DNA of 64,000 nucleotides, from contig JAQOOI010000038.1 in assembly GCA_028554645.1 (NCBI GenBank), positions 186,001-250,000 of the forward strand, given 5' to 3'. Made by a program: the position numbers and the translations under genes. This DNA is from Omphalotus guepiniiformis. Its lineage: Eukaryota; Basidiomycota; Agaricomycetes; Agaricales; Omphalotaceae. Shown here piece by piece: positions 12,111-21,038 of this stretch. How positions within the stretch are numbered: position 1 is the first letter of the stretch; each line of letters begins with the position of its first letter. The notes under the pieces are model-generated. The model worked only from the letters and a program-made list of their open reading frames with translations, had not been told where the DNA came from and ran no database searches.

Positions 12111-13554
12111 TTTGAGATGCCCCCAACTATGCCCACATCTGTGAATTTCTTCTTAGCTCGTCAGAGTGAGGATGAGAACCCTCAAAACCCTTTCTCCAAT
12201 CCACACTCATTGTCTTCTGCTTCAACATTCAGCTCTACACACATACTCTGTAACCGCACTAGCACTGACACTCCTGCACCTTCGCCCACGTCCAATACCC
12301 ACTCGTCAGGGTACACGCGGGATGATATACACACTCTTGTTGGTGATTGTGCTGGCTGGAATAGGAGAGCTGGATGAAGATGTTAAGAGGGGGAAGCCAG
12401 GTGTTATGGGTGCAGCAGCAGGTGTTGTGGGAGGGTGGAGAAGGATTGGACAGAGAGGCGGGAGGTAATGGTGATGATGAACAAGGAGTAAGAGGAAAAA
12501 AGCAAAGGGCGAGGTCTGTGTCTAGTGGGATGTGGTTGAGTGTTACAGCCTGAGGGCCTGTGGGGCCTACGCTGAGAGGGATGGAGAGGAGCTGGTCAGG
12601 TAGTGATTTGTTGCATCTGTCAATGTGTTCACATTCACCGTTTGATATTGAGGGTGAAGGTGACTAGATGGTAATGGAACATTATCTATTGCACCGTCAA
12701 ATACACATCCACATACACAGTAGTCATACTTTGTGGAGTATGGATACAGAGGCGCAACCTATGTAGATGGTTTGAGTTTCGAGGCAACCTATACAACCAC
12801 CACAAATGGCACAATATAATGTGTCTCCTCTTATCCCTGCTGACAAGGTGACAGGTGTCTCTGCATCTGTGGATATATTATTCTGGTAGTCGAAGGATGG
12901 TGTTGTTGATCTCTTTGTATATGTCTGGATTCAGGATGTTAAGCACAAGAGAAGGGGGAAAGGTTAGTTGGGTGAGGAGGAGAGGTATCTATCTATTACA
13001 CTTTGGGTCCCTTGACAAGTCAACATAGGTTATTCAGTTTCAGATTTGCATATCAGTTTTTCACTAGTTCCACTTCTGCTCAAAATTGCTATTGAACTTA
13101 TCTATTTCTTTTTGTGTCTGTTACTTTGTTATGTTCTATTGTTCTACTCATTGCTATGGTACTTACCCTGTCCTTATCCACATCTTCACAGCCATATTCA
13201 CACCTTGGTTCATGGTAACTATATATGGATACTGTTTTGTCTTTCTTGCTGTCAACTTGAGTCTTTGTTTTGGACTTGAGTTGTTGAAAATTGGCTCTAA
13301 GTTTACATGTTCATTCTGAATAGTTGCAGAGATATAATACTGCAGTATTGTGTCAGTGTTGTTACAATACACATTGATCAGGTTCAATATTGGGATGTAT
13401 GACCAGTTTATCAGCATATATCACATTCAATCATCAACAGAAAGATCACTGGTATAGAAAAACATGGGAAGAAGTCAAGAGGTCAAAAAAAAATTGACAG
13501 TTTTGTCAAGAGGTGTATGCTGTTACAGAGTAGAAATACAGAGTAGAAGATCCT
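12111..13554. other. Intergenic or decayed sequence
   Basis: Holds overlapping open frames of about 86-100 codons (12117-12468 plus) that are Ser/Thr/Pro-rich and unlike known proteins, and an AT-rich stretch around 13030-13520. No transposon domain and no splice-supported gene were seen. Confidence 0.4.
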
Positions 13555-15541
13555 TCACTTCCTAGTAAACCATCTGGGAAATTTCCTGTGCTGTTTTGCA
13601 CCTGATGCTGGAAGAGGTTTTGCAACAGAGTCATGCTTCTTCTTCAGTGCTTCTAGCAAAGCTGTCCCATGCACCCCACCTTGGACATTGACATCTGTAC
13701 CTGAGTCTAGAAGTAGCTTTACCACAGATTCATGCCCCCCAGAAGCTGCTGCTTGCAGAGCATATCCATATTTACCACCTTGGGCCTTAACATCTGCACC
13801 TGAGTCTAGAAGAAGCTTCACCACAGATTTATGCCCTTTATAAGCTGCTGCTTGCAGGGCATTTCCATATAAGCCACCTTGGGCATTGACATCTGCACCT
13901 GAGTCTAGAAGAAGCTTCATCACAGATTCATGCCCCCCAGAAGCTGCTGCTTGCAGAGCATATCCATATTCACCACCTTGGGCCTTAACATCTGCACCTG
14001 ATTCTAGAAGAAGCTTCACCATAGATTCATGACCATTAGCAGCTGCTGCTTGTAGAATAGTGCCATAGTAATCCCCATGAAAATGATTGATCTTTGTATC
14101 TAATGCTAGAAAGTGCTTTACCACCTCCTCCAATCCATGAGAAGCTGCAAATATTATTGGTGCCTCCTCTAGCATCCATCTCCATAATTTCCAAGTCCTC
14201 TTCCAAGTACTCCATGCAGGCTCTTGAAAGAGCTGAATACAGAGATGGGCCAGTATAGAGTCTACTACAGAGATATTTTCTCTATGCTGAATCCAGAATA
14301 CTGCTGCATAGTCTGCCAAAGGCCACATAGTTGATGATGCATTATATTCTGCATAGTAGTGTTGCAAATAAAGGAGACAAGTCTGAGCTATAACTTGATG
14401 TGCCAACTGATCATGGATTTGGAAGAATATTGAAGGTGTAACTGTGTAAGTGCAGCTCAAGAATTCCTTTACTGAATGATGAGCCAACTGAACCACCTCT
14501 TCAGAAGATATTGTGATCAACACAGAACCAACAATCTTATGAAGCCTCTGCAAAAGCCCACTCTCTCGCTTTTCTGGATTGTATATCTGCTTATCCAAGT
14601 CAACTGTCAGAATCTCCTGACACTGAAGAATAGACAGTGGCTCAAATGAGAATGTCAGCCATTGAAGAAGAATTTTTGCCTCCTCTTTATTGAACTCCTT
14701 GATTTTGCTGAGTTGTTCTGAATAAGTTTGTTCCAGTGTTTCTGGAAGTGTTTTCAAAACTTTATCAATGTCCTGAATGGATGGCTCTTCAAAGACATTT
14801 TTTCTGTCTTTAAACATGTGTTCCAGCTCAGATGGAACTCCCTGGAAGTGCATAGCCCCCTGTGCTAAGAAGGATAAGAGACAACCTCGATAAGTCCTCT
14901 TTGATTCAGTGCGTGAATCAAAATAGTGGACCAGAAGTATAGAGGTGTGATCAGAAGAGTTCAGAAGCTCCTGAATGATATTAGTGCTACAAGAATATCA
15001 CTTAGCTGTTATTGAAGATATTTGAGTAATCATACCATAAGAATGTTTTGCCAGAGCCAGCTACAAGAGTATTAGCAGATGTGCTCATCATTAAGTATGA
15101 TAACTTTACCTTTTCCTTGCATCCACAATAATCCTGGGTTCTGTTTCCAATTGATGAACCGTGTATCTGCAAGAAACCAGAGACCAGTTCCTTTCTGTAT
15201 TTCATCTCTGGCAGCATAGAAGTTGGGGGAAGGGTCTGGAGCTTTAAGCCATTGCAAAATCTTAGACTTGATGTCAGGAGCTAAGGAACAGTTGATATCT
15301 GTATGGATTTGAATGTGGACATACAACTAGCAGTATAGTACAGATCACAACCAGCAGCCAGAAAATGGCCATCATGGATGGTAAAGTTTGAGGCATTTGG
15401 TAGCAGGTTTACCCTAGATATAAGTTTTAGTACAGTGGATATACCTACATCATAAATGACACACCTAGGTCCACTAGAGCTATCACCTGTGCTTGTCATT
15501 GTGCTTTGAGGGCTTATATTGTCTTTCTGTACAGACAGCAT
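13555..15541 (-). CDS. NACHT-ankyrin NLR-like receptor, NACHT core missing
   Basis: Fungal NLR-type protein of 614 residues, built from four exons: 15541-15325, 15280-15110, 15060-15036 (25 nt) and 14986-13555. All three introns are 44-49 nt, start GTATGT, GTAAAG or GTATGA, end TAG, and restore one frame. The N-terminus carries NASNFTIHDGHFLAAG, common in basidiomycete NACHT proteins, then ILQWLKAPDPSPNFYAARDE. Walker A is GKAGSGKT (about residues 128-135), split over exons 2 and 3. After CLLSFLAQ the protein passes almost directly to KVLKTLPETLEQTY and the winged-helix-like segment with QLAHHSVKEFL, so the usual Walker B and sensor part (about 100-130 residues) is absent. Five to six ankyrin repeats fill about residues 410-600. 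It may still bind nucleotide, but ATP hydrolysis is doubtful. An alternative start is at 15499. Confidence 0.8.
13688..14083 (-). repeat. Near-identical 99-bp ankyrin repeat array
   Basis: Four 99-bp units encode consecutive ankyrin repeats of the NACHT gene. Units 198 bp apart (13727 onward and 13925 onward) agree almost base for base over more than 80 bp, including synonymous positions, so a two-repeat block was duplicated or homogenised recently. Such arrays are typical of fast-evolving fungal NLR sensor domains. Confidence 0.85.
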
Positions 15542-16176
15542 CTTTTCAGTGTGCAATAGGCTAGATCAGCAGTGGGAGGGTTTTACCATGCAGCAGTATA
15601 TGCAGTTGAAGCTTGGTGAAGGAAGGAAAGAAAGAGACGACCCGTGTTCATTCAAACAAGGCTGTTTGACCCCCAGCAGCTTCTCGGCATTCTCCAGACG
15701 ACCACATGGCCCTCAATATCATTGCAATTCAATATCTAGTGCCTGCTTTGAGTCACCTCCAGGTCAAAGATACGAGTCCTCGTTTATTTGTGGTTCTACC
15801 TACACTATAGTACTTCTCAGCTGTGACATAGAACAATAACAGTCATCGCGTTCTGCAACTTGAACCATCCGTGAGTGTTGGTTGAGGTCAGGGCGCACGA
15901 CTCGTGCTGGCACCAGTAACTTGGCCAGAAGAACACCTGACAAGAATAGATCAGTCCCATTTGTCACATCATTACTGCTCTCCCATAAGCCAAAATCCTC
16001 GTGAACACAGTTCATATCACAAGTTGGTGTTGAGAATATTGAAGCTCGTAAACTTACTTCTTTCTCTATCGTTCTCTATAGCAGGGTTTAGTGTTATGGT
16101 TGTAGCACCGGAAAGTCATCTCTCATTGAATCTATTCCTGGTATTACTCTACCTCGAGCTTCTGGTGCCTGCACTA

Positions 16177-16181
16177 GGTAT
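16177..16181. repeat. Target-site duplication GGTAT, left copy
   Basis: GGTAT at 16177-16181 directly precedes the element and is repeated at 21039-21043 directly after it. It holds the last exon base plus GTAT of the dynamin intron donor, so both sides of the element keep a copy of the splice donor. Confidence 0.93.
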
Positions 16182-16359
16182 TATTAGATCTGCACACGAA
16201 GGTCAAAGACTGTAGCATTGAGTGAGTGTACGATAACAAACATACCTGCACACGAAGGTCAAAGACTGAAGAGGTAATTGACCTTCATGAGCATATATGA
16301 ACTACATTACATAAGCTATATACAAGTGTACACGGAAGCTACAGTCAATACGTTCAACA
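16182..16359 (-). repeat. 3' LTR of the copia element
   Basis: 178 bp, identical to 20861-21038 except for four transitions, each CA here and CG in the other LTR. On the minus strand it starts TGTTGAACGT. It holds a direct repeat TGCACACGAAGGTCAAAGACTG (two copies, about 60 bp apart) and a nearby inverted GAAGGTCAA/TTGACCTTC, possible enhancer or binding-site structure. Confidence 0.95.
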
Positions 16360-16380
16360 CTCCCCCTCGATCGTAGCAAC

Positions 16381-19290
16381 CTAAGCAGTTCCTTCAAGAC
16401 GTATGAGACCAAAAAGAGATAGAAGATAGAGGAACTTGTCACGAGAAAGTGACTTGGTAAGTAAGCCCGCAGGCATTTCGTCTGTCCTGCAATGCTTGAC
16501 CTGTATCCTGCGGTTACTGACTTCATCTTTTAGCCAGTAGAAGCGCAAATCGAGGTGTTTTACGCGTCCGTGATGGTCAGGATTCTTCGCCACCGAAATC
16601 GCGGACTGGTTGTCAATGTGGAGAGTAGAGGGAACAGTGAAGTTATATCCAAGTTCAGTGAAGAGGTTTCATAGCCAAATGATTTCTTGGGCTGCAGCTA
16701 CAGCGCTGACATACTCTGCTTCCGTAGTTGAGAGTGTCACGAAACTCTGAAGCCGACTCGACCAGCTTATTGCCCCAGTTCCCATTTTTATGACGAAACC
16801 GCTGGTGGAACGGCCATTATCGGGGTTCCCTCCGTGGTCAGCATCACAATATGAGGTGAATAGCTCCCCCTCGTTCCCTGGAGTTGGGCCATATTGAATA
16901 CACAAGTCAAGAGTTCCTTTAAGGTATCGGAGTAGGCGTTTAAGGGCGGCCCAGTGAGTGAGTCCCGGATTCTTGCTGAAACGGGAGAGTACGCTGACCG
17001 CATAAGCAATATCTGGTCGGGTGGCAATCGCAAGATAAGCAACACTGCCGAGAATGTTCAGATAAGGGATTTCTCACATATCTGCGAGTTCTTCAGGTGT
17101 TTTCGGTCATTGATCAGAAGAGATCTTCACGATAGGATACAGAGGAGTATGGACTGGATTGCAGTCTGTCATGTTGGCCCGCTCGAGGACATCAAGGATG
17201 TATTGTCGTTGGGACAACGTGAGGGTATGTCTTTCGCGGTTTCGTTTGATTTCAACCCCCAAAAGATAAGTTTGTGGCCCTAGGTCACGAAGCTTGAAAT
17301 GGCGACGTAGCTCCGAAATCACCTTCTGGACATCTTCTGTAGATTTGGTAGCAATTGTCATGTCATCGACATAGACTGGTATGATGATTCGGACATTGTT
17401 GCGCTTGTAAACCCAAATACTGTGCTCGCACTTCACACGTGTGAAGTTCATTTCTTCGGTAAGTGTGCGATGAAGTTTCTGGTGCCACTGACGACCTGCT
17501 TGTTTCAGCCCGTAAATGGATTTCTTCAGTTTCCACACCCAGCCAGGACCCTTCTCCTGAAAACCCTCCGGCTGCTCCATGTACACTTCTTCCTCCAAGT
17601 CACCATTCAAGAAAGCCGAAGAAATATCAACACTCCATAATTCAAGATCCTCGAGAGCACCCAAGGCGAGGACTGCACGGAGAGCAGCCCATTTCGGAGT
17701 GGGCGAGAATGTTTCAGTGAAATCAAACCCCGGACGCTGGCTATACCCTTGTGCGACCAGCCGGCCTTTGTAACGCTCGATGGAGCCGTCTGCATTCCGC
17801 TTCACTTTAAACACCCAACGACTCCCAATGACATTCCGATCTTTCGGCCGTTCTACGAGCTCGAAGACATCCATATCAGTGAGAGACTTTACCTCTTCAA
17901 CTGCAGCTTGATGATAATTTGACGCTTCCTCTTGTGGTAGTGTTTGCGACTCTTTGAGTGATCGAGGTTCAATAGAGTGATAAGCAAACTGGGTGAGGTC
18001 GCACCCCTCTTCTACCACATCTGCATTAACATCACCAGCATCCCATGCTCCTTGGTAGTTCCACGGCGGACGCGAATTATTGGTTGTGGGTTGACGTCGA
18101 TGCCCACGACCTGTATTTGGAAGTGGCTCAATAAGACCGTCATTGCGGAACAATGGTTCGCATGGAGCTCGTTCAGGTAGAGGAGACATTGGCGATGGAG
18201 GACGTGAATTAAAGTCAGAAGGTAGTGAAGTCAATGGTGATTCAAGAGGTGTTGATACTGCTGGCAGTAGTGGTGAATTTGGTGGCGCGGCAATCGGTGG
18301 TGAAGGTTCATCAACTAGAGGTGAAAATGATGGTGACGGAGGTAGTTGTACCGGATTAGAGGGAAACAAAGGTGGAGGATCATTTCGTAGTACTCCCCCT
18401 TGATCAGACACTGGAATGAAGGGATCACCGAAAGGATTAACGAGATGTTTCATGTTACCGGGACAAACCCGCTCATCAAAAACGGCATCACTAGTGACAA
18501 TGAGATGTCTGGTAAGAGGGTTCCAAAACTGCCAACCCTTAGAATCAGAGGGGTATCCAATGAAAACACACTTCATAGTGTGAGATTGAAAAGCCTTTCG
18601 TTTGTTTTTTCGAATAAGGACATAGGCAAGGCAACTGAACACTCGAAAGTGTGACACATCTGGTAGGTGGTTATGCCATGCTGTGTACGGAGTAGTGTCA
18701 GGGAAGCGGGAGGTGGGAGACCGATTTCGCACATGCACAAATGCAGCCACGGCATAGGTCCAGAAGGAGGGCGGAAGTTTGGATTCAGCCAACATAGCAA
18801 GCGCTCCCTCATGAATGGTGCGATTTGCACGTTCAGCCACTCCATTCTGGTATGGCTTGTCAGTCTCGGTGTGCAAACATTGAATGCCATGAGCACGAAG
18901 GAACTGATCAAATTCCTTGCTCATGTATTCTCCTCCCGCATCTTCATGAAAGGCTCGGATTTTCAGGCCGGGTTGTTGATTTTCAGCATATGCCTTAAAA
19001 TCTTTGAAGGCTTGGAAAGCCTCGCTTTTATGGCGGAGAAACTGAACAACATATAACCGAGCCTTGTCACAAATGAAAGTGATCCAATAGCGCTCGCCTT
19101 TTGGACCAGAAACTGGCATGGGACCCTTCAAATCAGAATGAACTACCTCCAGGAGTTCAGTTGGCACTTTTCCAGGACCTCTCGGGGATGTTGGACTGAT
19201 GTTGTTTGCCAGTGATGCACGGCTCACAAATGTGGTCAGGTTGTTGAGTGCTCATCATCTTGAAGCCGGTTACTAAGCCATTTTTATGGA
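16381..19290 (-). pseudogene. copia pol: integrase, reverse transcriptase, RNase H (broken)
   Basis: The longest open part (19227-17107) begins in the integrase region with HSDLKGPMPV, EDAGGEYMSKEFDQF and QNGVAERANRTIHEG (the D-D-E core), passes a Pro/Ser-rich linker, then the reverse transcriptase: SRWVFKVKRNADGS, RLVAQGYSQRPGFDF, SVDISSAFLNGDLEEEVYM, KSIYGLKQAGRQWH and the YVDDM active site near 17375. RNase H follows in pieces, with SYCDADHGGNPDNGRSTSGF, TLSTTEAEYVSA and LHIDNQSAISVAKNP, ending at 16381. In-frame TGA stops fall near 17105, 17078 and 16670; at 17078 and 16670 the family has Arg (MRxxPY and WLRxL). The GAG-pre-integrase part just upstream (19290-19230) is frameshifted. Confidence 0.9.
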
Positions 19291-19311
19291 CGCGATGGAG
19301 GAGCTCAGAGT

Positions 19312-20724
19312 TTATGTGTCCCCAACGACATGCCAGAGCGAGAGGTCTAAGGGACAGGTAGAGCCCATATTTGCAGTCTCTGCTTGAGGGATGACAGTCT
19401 CACCGTCGAGGTAACTGACAAAACGGTCATTGATGGGAGCTCGGAAACGAAGTGAGTCATTTAGGAAGAATGAAATTTGAGTCTTGTTTATGGTGGCATG
19501 ATAGCCCTGTGTGCGGATAAAGCGCAAGGGAGAAAATAAATTGTTTCGCAGTAATGGTACATGCAAGACATCAAGAAATGTGACCATAGTCCCTCCCTCT
19601 TTTGGTCTGAACAGAACTGTCCCAATTCCCTCAGCGTAGACTACCGAATGATCTGCAAGGCGGATTGCAACTGTTTTTGGAGTATAGGTGGTAAACCAGT
19701 CACGGTGAGGGGTCATGTGTGCAGAGGCTCCTGTATCAGTGTTCCAGCGATGGTCAAGTGGAGTAAAGGAAGAAGTACTTGCTTTCGTGGCCGACTCCTC
19801 ACTTGCTGCATTCGCCTTTCCCTTGGGCCTTTGAGCACGTTGCTGATCACGGCGGCGTGACGCATCCTTCGTGTAACAGTCATCTTCAACATGGCCGGGA
19901 CGACCACACCAGGCGCACTTTGCTGGTGGTTGCACACTCGAAAAAGGCATTGTCACTGATTTCGAAGTGGGAGGTGCGTGTCGGACTGCAAATGCCGCAG
20001 CCATCGCTTCTTGAGAGTCCAGCTGCTGTTGTCAATTGTGGAAAGCAACCTTGAGGGCCTCAAGCTCAACTGTGTCCAATACAATAAGAGATGAGACCGA
20101 ATTTTCGTGCTCAGGAGGTAAGGAGTGAATGAGAGCCATGGCTTCTAGTTCATTCAGAAGGTCAGGTAAGCCATAGAGCGGACGGGGCGTAGATGGTGAC
20201 GAGGAAGACGAAGAAGGCGAGGAAGATGAAGAGGATGAAGAAGATTCAGTGGGATGGAAACCAATTGGGATGAGGTCACGAAATTGTTGTACAGCCTGGG
20301 AAACTCGTCCAGTTAGAGTAACGAGACTCTCGTCGTCCTCCTTCCGGATGGAAAATATATTGTTTCCGCGCTGAACCGGCCTCCCGGCTTCTTTTGCCTG
20401 TGAATGGCAGAGAGCTTGGCCCAAATCTCGGCTGGATTGTCTCCAATGCTGTTAATGTGCGCTTTTTGCGACTCATCAATCGCCAGCCGGAGATACCCAC
20501 ATGCCTGTCCCCTTTCCCGGTTCCAGGCCCGCATTTCGGACTTTTCACGCGTAGTAGGAGCATCAGGGTCAGCCGGCTCAGGCCTGCTCAGGCTCAGTCT
20601 CTTCTCCTGTCACATGTTGCCAGATTCCTTGGGTTTGGAGGTACAACTTCATGGAGACACTCCATGACGCATAGTTCGAGGCATTCAGGTTATCAAAACC
20701 TCGTCTAGAAAATTCCGAAGACAT
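19312..20724 (-). pseudogene. copia gag and protease (broken)
   Basis: Starts MSSEFSRRGFDNLNASNYA at 20724, the usual copia gag opening, followed by WSVSMKLYLQTQGIWQHVTG. Frameshifts lie near 20590 and 20365 and a TGA stop is at about 20030. Further on come the zinc knuckle CAWCGRPGHVEDDC and the aspartic protease site NTDTGASAHMTPH. Another 1-nt shift falls at the LWH...GHIN junction near 19320. A Ser-rich tract (about 20180-20250) interrupts gag. Confidence 0.88.
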
Positions 20725-20860
20725 TATGTGTAGGTGTTGCCCTTTGGGGGCACTGAGAATCGACGTCGACGTGTGAAAAGGTGGGGAAAAAAAATGAACC
20801 CGTGTCCGTGGATGGAAATTTGATGATCAGTCTTATTTCCTTGGCACGGGGCCCATAACC

Positions 20861-21038
20861 TATTAGATCTGCACACGAAGGTCAAAGACTGTAGCATTGA
20901 GTGAGTGTACGATAACAAACATACCTGCACACGAAGGTCAAAGACTGAAGAGGTAATTGACCTTCGTGAGCATATATGAACTACGTTACATAAGCTATAT
21001 ACAAGTGTACACGGAAGCTACGGTCGATACGTTCAACA
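20861..21038 (-). repeat. 5' LTR of the copia element
   Basis: 178-bp partner of 16182-16359; it keeps CpG at the four positions where the other LTR has CpA. The primer binding site adjoins it on its internal side (20849-20860). Confidence 0.95.

Larger units (their letters stand above)
16182..21038 (-). mobile_element. Ty1/copia LTR retrotransposon, 4,857 bp, defective
   Basis: Complete structure on the minus strand. The 178-bp LTRs lie at 20861-21038 (5') and 16182-16359 (3'). A primer-binding-site-like GGTTATGGGCCC directly follows the 5' LTR, and a polypurine tract GAGGGGGAG directly precedes the 3' LTR. The flanking target duplication is GGTAT. Domain order is gag with zinc knuckle, protease, integrase, reverse transcriptase, RNase H, which defines copia. 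The two LTRs differ at 4 of 178 positions, all CpG to CpA on the plus strand. The coding region has several frameshifts and TGA stops, so it is not autonomous. Confidence 0.95.

Noticed and set aside
14980..15330. NACHT gene first looked like a frameshifted pseudogene
   Set aside because: Three short introns with good donors, branch-like sites and TAG acceptors explain every frame change exactly.
15519..15839. 106-codon plus-strand frame opposite the NACHT start
   Set aside because: Overlaps the antisense side of NACHT exon 1 and has no domain or splice support.
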